Of a DNA stretch of 62,568 bases, positions 1-7,367 are shown piece after piece. The translations under genes and the position numbers were made by a program. The notes under the pieces were generated by a model. That model saw nothing but the letters and a program-made list of their open reading frames with translations, searched no databases and was not told where the DNA came from. The stretch comes from Sphingobium sp. Cam5-1 (GTDB lineage: Bacteria; Pseudomonadota; Alphaproteobacteria; Sphingomonadales; Sphingomonadaceae): positions 1-62,568 of the forward strand of contig NZ_CP065142.1 of NCBI RefSeq assembly GCF_015693305.1, in the 5' to 3' direction. Each line of letters begins with the position of its first letter. Within the stretch, counting starts at the first letter, position 1.

Positions 1-438
1 ATGAAGGCAAAGTTGATTTTTTTGGTAGCTGTCGTCGCCTTCGTCGCAGCCGTTGCGGGCGTGTTCCTTGGGCGTCACTTCTTCCCCCAGCCCAAGGCGG
101 CCGGTGTCGAACTCCACGACGTGTTGCACAGCAAGCTCGACCTGGACGACCGTCAGAAGGCGCAGATCGAACTGCTTGAGCAGCGCTTTGCCGTGCGTCG
201 TCGCGCGCTGGAGCTCGAACTGAGAGCGGACAACGCGCGTCTCGCGGCCGCGATCGAAGCCGAACATGGCAACGGACCGGGTGTCACGGCGGCCGTCGAT
301 CAGTCGCATCAGGCGATGGGCGAGCTGCAGAAGGAAACGCTTGGCCATATCTTCGCGATGCGCCAGATCTTGCGCCCTGATCAGGCCAAGACCTTCGATC
401 AGGCGGTGGTACATGCGCTCACCGACGATGCACGGTGA
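1..438 (+). CDS. cnrX: CnrX-like periplasmic metal sensor
   Basis: This 145-residue protein has an N-terminal membrane anchor (about residues 5-24) and a helical periplasmic domain of the heavy-metal sensor family. It should bind metal and signal through the membrane anti-sigma factor to release the sigma factor. All five metal ligands known from Cupriavidus CnrX have counterparts at a constant offset of three: His39, His43, Glu60, His116 and Met120. CnrX senses Ni/Co; here the surroundings are copper genes, so the true inducer is open. The start overlaps the upstream stop (ATGA) and the stop overlaps the sigma gene start (GTGA), indicating translational coupling of all three. Confidence 0.88.
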   Translation: MKAKLIFLVAVVAFVAAVAGVFLGRHFFPQPKAAGVELHDVLHSKLDLDDRQKAQIELLEQRFAVRRRALELELRADNARLAAAIEAEHGNGPGVTAAVDQSHQAMGELQKETLGHIFAMRQILRPDQAKTFDQAVVHALTDDAR

Positions 439-1007
439 GTCTGGATCTTCGCGCGTGCTCGGACGGTGAACTTGCGGCGCTAACGCTCGCCGGTCGGCAG
501 CCGGCCTTCGCAGAGATCATGCATCGGCACCAGGCTGCGATATTTCGACTGGTACGCGGCCTGGTGGGGAATGCCGAGGACGCGCTAGACCTCACCCAGG
601 ACTGCTTCGTCTCCGCGTTCAGCCATCTGCGAAAATATGATGGCGCGCGGCCGCTCCGGGCTTGGCTGTCCCGGATCGCGATTAACAAATGCCGCGACTG
701 GCACCGCCGCCAGAAGGTGCGGCAGCTTTTCACCTTCGGTTATGCAGCGTCCGACGCCGAGATCGAACAAGTGCCGGATGATGCACCTTCCGCGCATGCC
801 AGTGCCGACTCAAAAATGGAGATCAAACGAATGGCCGCCGCAATCAGCGCGTTACCGGTCTCGTTGCGGGAAGTTCTGTTGCTCCGCACAGTCGAAGGGC
901 TGAATCAGTCGGAAGCGGCAACTGCGCTCTCGATAAGTGGCAAGGCGGTCGAGACGCGCCTTTACCGTGCGCGGTCGCGCCTTGCGGAAATCTTGGCCGA
1001 GGAATGA
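435..1007 (+). CDS. cnrH: ECF RNA polymerase sigma factor, CnrH-like
   Basis: This 190-residue protein has a sigma-70 region 2 at about residues 20-95 (ending in a WLSRIAINKCRD-type segment) and a region 4 helix-turn-helix at about 135-185 (LPVSLREVLLL, then EGLNQSEAATAL). No other regulatory domain is present, which is typical of group IV (ECF) sigma factors. The GTG start at 435 overlaps the sensor stop by four bases. It probably drives the surrounding copper genes from the GAGGG-N16-CGTA sites, one of which overlaps this gene's own stop codon. Family assignment is secure; the target promoters are inferred. Confidence 0.93.
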   Translation: MSLDLRACSDGELAALTLAGRQPAFAEIMHRHQAAIFRLVRGLVGNAEDALDLTQDCFVSAFSHLRKYDGARPLRAWLSRIAINKCRDWHRRQKVRQLFTFGYAASDAEIEQVPDDAPSAHASADSKMEIKRMAAAISALPVSLREVLLLRTVEGLNQSEAATALSISGKAVETRLYRARSRLAEILAEE

Positions 1008-1030
1008 GGGGTGCGCCCCGCTCGCGCGTA
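1006..1030 (+). promoter_or_regulatory. Putative ECF sigma promoter upstream of copA
   Basis: GAGGG at 1006-1010 is followed after exactly 16 bases by CGTA at 1027-1030. The same arrangement occurs upstream of five other gene starts on this plasmid. The -35-like element overlaps the stop codon of the sigma gene. Transcription would start near 1037 and give a leader of about 65 bases before copA. Confidence 0.65.
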
Positions 1031-1100
1031 AGGAGAGAGAGATACCGCGCTCGAGCGCCTTTGCGGACCCGGAGTGCTGCACGTTGAACAAGGAGATACT

Positions 1101-2996
1101 ATGCCCCCGGTATTGACCCGCCGCGACCTTTTCCGCGGTGCCGCATTGACCGGCGGTGGTCTGGCATTGTCGGCCTGGATGCCGGCATGGGCTCAGCCCG
1201 TTTCGGCCGGGATCGTGAAGCCGCTCCCGATCGTCACCGGGAACGACATCACGCTCAAAATCGCCCATCAGATGATGATGATCGATGGCCGGGCAAGCCA
1301 TGCCATTGGCATCAACGGCACGGTGCCGGCACCCCTCATCCGGCTGCGCCAGGGCCAGACGGCGCGCCTGTCGGTGATCAACGATCTCGACGAAGACAGC
1401 TCGATCCACTGGCATGGCTTACTCGTACCATTCCAGTTTGATGGCGTGCCCGGGATCAGCTTCCCCGGCATCAAACCAAAGTCGACCTTCGTCTACGAGT
1501 TCCCGATCGTTCAGGCGGGCACATATTGGTATCATAGCCATTCGGGGCTGCAGGAGCAGATGGGCCATTATGGGCCGATCGTCATCGATCCGGAAGGCGA
1601 GGACCCGATCCGCTCGGATCGCGAGCATGTCGTCGTGCTGTCCGACCATAGCCAGATGCACCCCCACGCGATTTTCCGGAAGCTCAAGCAGGTCGGCGGG
1701 GGCTATTTCAACTATCAGCGCCAAACGCTGGCCGGTCTCCTGGCCAAGAAAGACCAACCACTCAAGGAACGTCTCGACTGGGGCAATATGCGTATGGACC
1801 CGACCGACGTTTCCGATGTCACGGGTTCGACCTATACATATCTCGTGAACGGGCATGGCCCGCAGGACAATTGGACTGCGCTCTTCCGGCCCGGCGAGCG
1901 GGTCCGGCTGCGTTTCGTCAACGCCTCTGCGATGACGACATTCAATGTCAGGATTCCCGGCCTCAAACTTACGGTCGTTCAGGCCGACGGGCTCAACGTC
2001 AGGCCTGTCGAGGTTGACGAGTTCCAGATCGCGGTGGCCGAGACTTACGACGTCATCGTCACACCGACTGATGATCGCGCCTATACGCTGGTCGGCGAAT
2101 CCGTCGATCGGTCGGGCATGGCCCGCGCAACCTTGGCTCCGCGCGAAGGCATGGCAGCTGAAGTGCCTGCGCTACGCAAACGTCCCCTCGCTAATATGAA
2201 AGACATGGGCATGGGGGACATGGATATGGGTGGCATGCAAGGCATGGACCACTCAGCGATGGGACATGACATGTCGGCAAGCGGGGCCGCCGCGGGCGGT
2301 ATGGCTGGAATGAACATGGAATCCGGCGCCTCGATGCCCGCAATGGACAAGCCGGCCGATGGTTCGATGGCGAACATGCCTGGAATGGGTGCGCCTGCCG
2401 GCGACGCGATGGGCGGCATGGCGATGGGTGGAATGGGCGGCATGAATATGCGCGACGCGAGCAAAGCCCCGCAGGTCAAGATGGGGCCTGGCGTGCAGAC
2501 GATCTCTCCTATGCCGATGGATCGCACGGGAGAGCCCGGACAGGGCCTTGACGATGTCGGGCACCGTGTTCTGGTCTATCGCGATCTCATGGCGGTCGAC
2601 CGCAATCCCGACGTGCGGGCACCCGACCGCGCAATGGAGATTCATCTGACCGGAAACATGGAACGCTATATGTGGTCGTTCGACGGCGTGAAGCTGAGCG
2701 ACAAGCGGGAGCCGATTCCGTTTCTCGAAAATGAACGGGTGCGTGTCACGCTGGTGAACGACACGATGATGTCGCACCCGATCCATCTTCACGGACATTT
2801 TTTCGAGCTGGTCACGGGCCATGGCGAATATTCGCCGCGCAAGCACACGGTGAACGTCGCGCCGGGCGGCAAGGTGAGCTTCGATCTCACCGCCAACGCC
2901 GTCGGAGATTGGGCGTTCCACTGCCATATGCTCTACCACATGCACGCCGGGATGATGCGCGTAGTCTCTGTCCGTCCCCGGGGAGAAACCGCATGA
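1101..2996 (+). CDS. copA: CopA-type periplasmic multicopper oxidase
   Basis: This 631-residue enzyme is exported by the Tat route (RRDLFRG near residue 7) and belongs to the plasmid copper-resistance CopA/PcoA family, which oxidises Cu(I) and binds copper in the periplasm. Copper-site motifs are present: HWHG at 103-106, YWYHSHSG at 142-149, HPIHLHGH from 559 and HCHMLYHMHAGM at 607-618. A Met-rich insert of many MxGM/MDM repeats covers about residues 370-460 and probably stores Cu(I). ATG at 1101 was chosen over an in-frame GTG at 1074 because AAGGAG (1090-1095) sits just ahead and the Tat signal follows at once. Its stop overlaps copB. Confidence 0.96.
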   Translation: MPPVLTRRDLFRGAALTGGGLALSAWMPAWAQPVSAGIVKPLPIVTGNDITLKIAHQMMMIDGRASHAIGINGTVPAPLIRLRQGQTARLSVINDLDEDSSIHWHGLLVPFQFDGVPGISFPGIKPKSTFVYEFPIVQAGTYWYHSHSGLQEQMGHYGPIVIDPEGEDPIRSDREHVVVLSDHSQMHPHAIFRKLKQVGGGYFNYQRQTLAGLLAKKDQPLKERLDWGNMRMDPTDVSDVTGSTYTYLVNGHGPQDNWTALFRPGERVRLRFVNASAMTTFNVRIPGLKLTVVQADGLNVRPVEVDEFQIAVAETYDVIVTPTDDRAYTLVGESVDRSGMARATLAPREGMAAEVPALRKRPLANMKDMGMGDMDMGGMQGMDHSAMGHDMSASGAAAGGMAGMNMESGASMPAMDKPADGSMANMPGMGAPAGDAMGGMAMGGMGGMNMRDASKAPQVKMGPGVQTISPMPMDRTGEPGQGLDDVGHRVLVYRDLMAVDRNPDVRAPDRAMEIHLTGNMERYMWSFDGVKLSDKREPIPFLENERVRVTLVNDTMMSHPIHLHGHFFELVTGHGEYSPRKHTVNVAPGGKVSFDLTANAVGDWAFHCHMLYHMHAGMMRVVSVRPRGETA

Positions 2997-4255
2997 AGTC
3001 GCTTCTTCTCCTGATCAGCGCTGCGCCGCTCGCTTTCGCAGTACCGGCGAGCGCGCAATCCATGCAGAATATGCCGGGCATGAACATGCCTGCAGCCAAG
3101 GCGCCCGCGAAGAAGAGGCCTGCAGCAAAGCCCGCTACGCCCGCCAAGCGCAAAACGTCGGCCAAGCCGGCTACCAGACCAACACCCGCCAGGCGCGCGA
3201 CACCGGCGGCGAAACCCAATGCCGCCGCCCACGACATGTCGGTAATGGGCACCATGCCCGGAATGGATATGTCGGGAACGGCGGGAAGCAAGGCATCTCC
3301 GAAGGCCGATCCCCACGCCGGACATGACATGTCGAGCGTGCCTGGCATGACAATGCCGGACACGGCGGGTGGCGCTATGAAACACGATATGCCCGGCATG
3401 AATATGCCTGCTGCTGGAAGTGGTCAGCCGATGGAGCATGACATGTCGTCGATGCCCGGGATGGCGATGGATGGGCAGATGGCGGGGCATGGGGCAGGGG
3501 GCACGAGCCTTGTACCGGGCAACGCGCCGGCACCATTGCCGCCGAGCGATCACTATGCGGATCGGATTTACCAGAACGGCGCGATGGCCGATTCCCGCGC
3601 TATGTTGCACAACGAACATGGCGGCAGCACATCCTCGATGATCCTGTTCAACCTGGCCGAATATCAGGTCCGAAATGGTCGCGATGGCTATCGCTGGGAC
3701 GGCGAAGCGTGGTTCGGCAAGGATCTCGATCGGCTTGTCGTCAAGACCGAGGGCGAGGGGGCTTTTCGAGAAGGCGTCGATAGCGCCGAAGTTCAGGCGC
3801 TCTACAGTCGCGCACTCGATCCCTACTGGAATGTGCAGGCGGGTGTCCGCTACGACTTCAAGCCCAATCCCTCCCGCACCTACGCAACGATCGGCATTGA
3901 GGGCGTCGCGCCTTACTGGTTCGAAACGGAAGCTGCCGTGTTTCTGTCGAACAAGGGCGAGGTGCTGGGACGGGTCGAGGGCTATTACGATCAGCGCCTC
4001 ACGCAGCGTTTGATCCTTCAGCCCCGCGTCGAATTGAATCTTTCGGCCCAGGATGTGCCCGAAACCCGGATCGGGTCGGGCCTCTCCAACGCGGAGCTGG
4101 GCCTGCGCCTGCGCTATGAGATTCGACGTGAGTTTGCGCCCTATATCGGCGTGTCCTACGATCGAAAATTCGGGCAGACTGCGGATTATGCCCGCGCCGA
4201 TGGAAAAGGCGTCAAGGCGACCAGTTTCGTCATTGGCGTGCGGACCTGGTTCTGA
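2993..4255 (+). CDS. copB: CopB-type outer-membrane copper resistance protein
   Basis: This 420-residue protein begins with a signal peptide (MKSLLLLISAAPLAFA, cleaved near ASA-QS). A low-complexity part to about residue 180 is rich in Lys/Ala/Pro and carries repeated MPGM and HDMS units, likely Cu(I)-binding. The C-terminal 230 residues are the PcoB/CopB beta-barrel domain, ending in an aromatic residue as outer-membrane barrels do. ATG at 2993 overlaps the copA stop (ATGA); an in-frame start at 2909 lies inside copA and would remove the signal peptide. CopA and CopB work together in periplasmic copper sequestration. Confidence 0.94.
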   Translation: MKSLLLLISAAPLAFAVPASAQSMQNMPGMNMPAAKAPAKKRPAAKPATPAKRKTSAKPATRPTPARRATPAAKPNAAAHDMSVMGTMPGMDMSGTAGSKASPKADPHAGHDMSSVPGMTMPDTAGGAMKHDMPGMNMPAAGSGQPMEHDMSSMPGMAMDGQMAGHGAGGTSLVPGNAPAPLPPSDHYADRIYQNGAMADSRAMLHNEHGGSTSSMILFNLAEYQVRNGRDGYRWDGEAWFGKDLDRLVVKTEGEGAFREGVDSAEVQALYSRALDPYWNVQAGVRYDFKPNPSRTYATIGIEGVAPYWFETEAAVFLSNKGEVLGRVEGYYDQRLTQRLILQPRVELNLSAQDVPETRIGSGLSNAELGLRLRYEIRREFAPYIGVSYDRKFGQTADYARADGKGVKATSFVIGVRTWF

Positions 4256-4971
4256 GGAGCAACCGGCTTCGGCTCCACGTCGGGGCTAGCCGCGTCCACC
4301 GCTGGCTGGCTCTGATCATCGGTGTCCAGCTCTTGCTATGGTTTGCCAGCGGCCTGATCATGAGCGTGCTGCCGATCGACCGGGTTCGCGGTGAACGTCT
4401 CGTGGAGCGGGTATCGCCAGCGACGCTTGATCAAGCTCGTCCCCGTGCACCGCTGGATCTCGTGTTGCGCGAGGCGAACAAACCCGCGCGAGAGGTCCGA
4501 TATCGTCTGCTGCTGGGACGCGAAGTCGCCGAGGTCGAGCTGGCCGATGGTGCGGTGGTGCTCCAGGATGCCGAGACTGGAAAGCGCATCCCTCCTCTAA
4601 ATGCTGCAATGGCGCGAGCAGTCGCGGTCCAAGCCTATCGCGGCGTGGCGCCGACGCCGAACGTACGCGCCATTTTGACCGCCAGCACCGAATATAAGGC
4701 GACGCTGCCGGCATGGCGGGTCGATTTCCCGGACCGCGACGCGACCCGTATCTATGTTGCGCAAAACAGCGGTCGAATCGTCGCCGTCAGGAACGGCACC
4801 TGGCGTCTCTACGACTTTTTTTGGGGCCTCCACATCATGGACTGGAAGAACCATGAGGATTTCAACACACCTTGGCTGATTGGATTCGCCGCTGGGGGGC
4901 TTGCGCTGGCGATCGCTGGTTCTGCCCTTTTGTATTTTCGCTGGCCGCGAAAGCGGCGCCGCAAGAACTGA
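4252..4971 (+). CDS. PepSY-domain membrane protein
   Basis: This protein of about 239 residues has an N-terminal membrane helix, a periplasmic PepSY region and a C-terminal helix followed by a basic tail, the usual shape of small PepSY proteins in copper and iron clusters. The first ATG (4333) would cut the first membrane helix in half, since coding sequence resembling the family (RVHRWLALIIGVQ) runs upstream of it. The only plausible in-frame start there is CTG at 4252, which overlaps the copB stop as CTGA. I used it, but the exact start is uncertain. Function beyond a possible role in redox or metal handling is unknown. Confidence 0.8.
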   Translation: MRSNRLRLHVGASRVHRWLALIIGVQLLLWFASGLIMSVLPIDRVRGERLVERVSPATLDQARPRAPLDLVLREANKPAREVRYRLLLGREVAEVELADGAVVLQDAETGKRIPPLNAAMARAVAVQAYRGVAPTPNVRAILTASTEYKATLPAWRVDFPDRDATRIYVAQNSGRIVAVRNGTWRLYDFFWGLHIMDWKNHEDFNTPWLIGFAAGGLALAIAGSALLYFRWPRKRRRKN

Positions 4972-5015
4972 ACGAACATGGGGAATTCTTGGGCGGGGGC
5001 CAAAGGAGACGACCG

Positions 5016-5462
5016 ATGATGAAGAATGCTTATGCGAGCCTCGCGCTGCAGACGCTGGTCGGCGGCATCATCATGTATTTGGTGATGTTCGTCATGATCG
5101 ACAGCTTGGGGAGCTTCTACAATAATCTCAATATGGTCTACATGACGCTGATGATGGTCGCGCCGATGGTGGTGCTGATGATCCTCGCAATGGGTCATAT
5201 GTTCCCATCAAAGGTGGCCAATGCTGCTCTTCTGGTCGGCTCGGTTGTGATATTTGCTGGATCGTTCGCCCTGATCCGTACGCAAACGACGATCGGTGAC
5301 ACGGCATTCCTGCGTTCGATGATCCCGCACCATTCGGGGGCGATCCTCATGTGTCGCGAGGCGACCTTGAAGGACCCCGAAATCGTCCGGCTGTGCGGTG
5401 GCATCGAGGAATCCCAACGGCGCGAGATTGATGAGATGAAGGCTATTCTCGCCCGCAAGTAG
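5016..5462 (+). CDS. DUF305-type membrane protein
   Basis: This 148-residue protein has three membrane helices (about residues 8-27, 34-56 and 63-80) followed by the DUF305 signature (MIPHHSGAILM near 98) and an acidic helical end. DUF305 proteins are common in copper-resistance loci, and their His/Met residues are thought to bind metal. ATG at 5016 has AAAGGAG at 5002-5008; longer in-frame starts lie inside the PepSY gene. It is probably the last gene of the copA-copB-PepSY transcript. Confidence 0.88.
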   Translation: MMKNAYASLALQTLVGGIIMYLVMFVMIDSLGSFYNNLNMVYMTLMMVAPMVVLMILAMGHMFPSKVANAALLVGSVVIFAGSFALIRTQTTIGDTAFLRSMIPHHSGAILMCREATLKDPEIVRLCGGIEESQRREIDEMKAILARK

Positions 5463-5501
5463 GTTTCGCCATCCCATTCTCGAAAATTAGCGCAGGCTTG
5501 C

Positions 5502-5526
5502 GAGGGTATTGGCGCGCTCGCGCGTA
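5502..5526 (+). promoter_or_regulatory. Putative ECF sigma promoter upstream of the DUF305 gene
   Basis: GAGGG at 5502-5506, 16 bases, then CGTA at 5523-5526. Transcription would start near 5533, downstream of the alternative TTG start at 5509, which supports GTG 5557 as the true start of the next gene. Confidence 0.6.
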
Positions 5527-5556
5527 TTAACAATGCGGGGCGATGAGGAGAGAATT

Positions 5557-5928
5557 GTGAAGAAAATAATCGCCGTCATGATCGTCGGATTGTTGACCAC
5601 ACCCGCGATCGCGCAAATGCAGGGCATGGACCATTCGAAGATGGACATGGGCCAGATGACGAACCCTACGCCGGCCAACCCGTATCCGCTGGCCGAGATG
5701 GAGATGCATCAGAAGATGATGTCCGCCATGGGCGGCGACGCGACGGAAACCTGGGTTCGCAAGATGATCGAGCATCATCGCGGCGCGATCGCGATGTCAC
5801 GCATCGTCTTGCGCGACACAAAGGACGCGCAGGTTCGAACGATGGCGACCAAGGCGATTACCGAGCAGACTCGGGAAGTGGGCGAGCTGCAGGGCTGGCT
5901 AAGGGCTCACCACAAGCGTGCGCAGTAG
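5557..5928 (+). CDS. Periplasmic DUF305 protein
   Basis: This 123-residue protein has a signal peptide (KKIIAVMIVGLLTTPAIA) and a Met/His-rich mature start (QMQGMDHSKMDMGQM). The DUF305 core WVRKMIEHHRGAIAMS lies near residues 66-81. It is probably a soluble periplasmic copper-binding protein. The GTG start is preceded by GAGGAG at 5545-5550. It is followed by a GC-rich hairpin and then the DUF411 gene. Confidence 0.88.
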   Translation: MKKIIAVMIVGLLTTPAIAQMQGMDHSKMDMGQMTNPTPANPYPLAEMEMHQKMMSAMGGDATETWVRKMIEHHRGAIAMSRIVLRDTKDAQVRTMATKAITEQTREVGELQGWLRAHHKRAQ

Positions 5929-5935
5929 AGACTTT

Positions 5936-5955
5936 CCCCCGCCCAAGGGCGGGGG
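5936..5955. terminator. GC-rich perfect inverted repeat, possible terminator or attenuator
   Basis: CCCCCGCCC-AA-GGGCGGGGG forms a 20-base perfect palindrome eight bases after the DUF305 stop. There is no T-run on either side, so rho-independent termination is uncertain. It may instead reduce read-through to the DUF411 gene or protect the 3' end of the upstream transcript. Confidence 0.45.
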
Positions 5956-5971
5956 ATAACTGAAGGTGTAT

Positions 5972-6415
5972 ATGCCACTGAAACTCGTTCTTGCTGCGTT
6001 CGCCGCGTCTGTCTCGGTCGCCAGTGCCGCGGCTGTACCTATCACAGTCCATCGCGATCCAGGATGTGGTTGCTGCGAGAAATGGGCCGCCCAGGTCCGC
6101 CAGCAATTCGGCCGGCGCGTGGCCATAATCGATGATCAGCAGCGATCTGCCTTTCAGCGCACGCACGGCGTGCCCGCTCGGCTGTCATCATGTCATACAG
6201 CGATCGTCGACGGCATGGTTTTCGAGGGACACGTCCCTATCGCGGACATGAAGCGCGTTCTCGCGCAGCGTCCTCGTGGTGTGAGCGGTCTTGCCGTAAC
6301 GGGCATGCCTCTCGGATCACCAGGCATGGAGGCCCCCGGGCAGCCGGTTCAGCCGTTCAATGTCTTAGCCTTTGGTGCAGGAAGCAAAACTATCTACGCG
6401 CGGCACGGCGAATGA
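5972..6415 (+). CDS. DUF411 (CopG-like) periplasmic protein
   Basis: This 147-residue protein has a signal peptide (about 20 residues) and the DUF411 metal-binding motif DPGCGCCEKW near residue 30, a further Cys-His pair (SSCHTAIVDG) near 75, and the conserved GHVPIADMKRVL segment. DUF411 proteins such as CopG bind copper through the C-x-C-C cluster and are linked to periplasmic copper redox handling. ATG 5972 is taken over GTG 5966 two codons upstream. Confidence 0.88.
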   Translation: MPLKLVLAAFAASVSVASAAAVPITVHRDPGCGCCEKWAAQVRQQFGRRVAIIDDQQRSAFQRTHGVPARLSSCHTAIVDGMVFEGHVPIADMKRVLAQRPRGVSGLAVTGMPLGSPGMEAPGQPVQPFNVLAFGAGSKTIYARHGE

Positions 6416-6461
6416 GCATGGCGTTGCTCTTGGATCAAGATTGGCGTAGTTGATTACAGCT

Positions 6462-6836
6462 GTGAAACGTGCGCTTCCCCTCTTTCTCCTGCTCGGAGCC
6501 CTGCTCGGTCTGCTCGGCCAGGAAGCCGCCTTTGCGTCAGCACCGCCTGTAGTGTCCGTATCGATGGCGATGACCGGGACGGCCGATTCCGGCATGTCCG
6601 AAGACTGCATGAAGATGATGATGCAGCAACAGCAGCCCGCGCAGAAACCCTGCAAGGGCATGACGCTCGCCTGCATCGCCGCGATGGGCTGTGTCATTCC
6701 CATGGCGGTTCGCAATGACGCACCGACGCTTGCGGTGCGCGCGGCCGATCCGACCCTGGCCTTCTGGTCGACCACCACTGTCCTGCGCGGCGGTGACGTT
6801 GCTCCCGAACCGGAACCGCCGACTCTCCTTGGCTGA
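6462..6836 (+). CDS. Exported Met/Cys-rich small protein of unknown function
   Basis: This 124-residue protein has a clear signal peptide (KRALPLFLLLGALLGLLG) and a middle section rich in Met, Gln and Cys (DCMKMMMQQQQ, then PCKG and ACIAAMGC). I do not recognise a named family. Metal binding is plausible from the Cys/Met content and the copper neighbours. The start is not certain: GTG 6462 puts the positive residues just before the hydrophobic core, and TTG 6450 is the alternative. No strong ribosome site precedes either. Confidence 0.65.
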   Translation: MKRALPLFLLLGALLGLLGQEAAFASAPPVVSVSMAMTGTADSGMSEDCMKMMMQQQQPAQKPCKGMTLACIAAMGCVIPMAVRNDAPTLAVRAADPTLAFWSTTTVLRGGDVAPEPEPPTLLG

Positions 6837-6938
6837 TCGAACTCGGCCGTAAGGCTGGAAGGGTCGTTGCGCCTGTCGCGGATCGAACCTCCTGTCCAAC
6901 CTGCGGCTACCCCGATGATTTGCCAAAGGATGATAGTT

Positions 6939-7232
6939 ATGAAGAACCGTGTTTTCTATGCGCTGCTGGGCGTAGCCCTTGCCGCACCCGTCGCCGCATT
7001 CGCCGGCCAACCGGACCACAGCCAACAGTCCGGCCATTATGAGTGGAAGTCGGTCCCGCAATATGGACCGCGTGCGCCGCTCCAGGGACAGCGGCGCGTC
7101 TGGGTGCCTGATACCACGCAAGTGGCGGCGTGCGACTGCGACATGATGAAGATGAGCAGCGCCGACGCTGCTGATTGCATGAAGCAGATGCACAGCATGG
7201 CATCGCCTTCGTCGGCCCCGTCGGTCGGTTAG
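6939..7232 (+). CDS. Exported small Cys/Met-containing protein
   Basis: This 97-residue protein begins with a signal peptide (MKNRVFYALLGVALAAPVAAFA). The mature part contains a CDCDMMKM stretch and a DCMKQMHSM end, suggesting metal binding. ATG 6939 has AAAGGA eight bases ahead; a longer in-frame frame from 6867 has no such site. No family is recognised. It lies between the preceding Met/Cys-rich gene and a strong hairpin before the TolC-type gene. Confidence 0.7.
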   Translation: MKNRVFYALLGVALAAPVAAFAGQPDHSQQSGHYEWKSVPQYGPRAPLQGQRRVWVPDTTQVAACDCDMMKMSSADAADCMKQMHSMASPSSAPSVG

Positions 7233-7276
7233 GCAAAAGTTCTGGCCGCTTCAGGTCGCATAGACGGCTAGGCCAG

Positions 7277-7313
7277 CAGTGGCGGCAGAATGCCCCCCAT
7301 TCCGCCGCCACTG
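7277..7313 (+). terminator. Strong hairpin between the small protein gene and the TolC-type gene
   Basis: CAGTGGCGGC pairs with GCCGCCACTG and, after one mismatch, GAATG pairs with CATTC around a C5 loop. The stem totals 15 pairs. There is no following T-run, so this could be a terminator, attenuator or mRNA-stabilising structure. Confidence 0.5.
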
Positions 7314-7367
7314 ATATGCCTGTCATAGTGTGCGCGGCCGATCCGGTCCTCCGATCAGGAGTTTTCC

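Noticed and set aside
5936..5955. Strong intrinsic terminator
   Set aside because: The palindrome is perfect but has no T-run on either strand, so it is listed only as a possible terminator.
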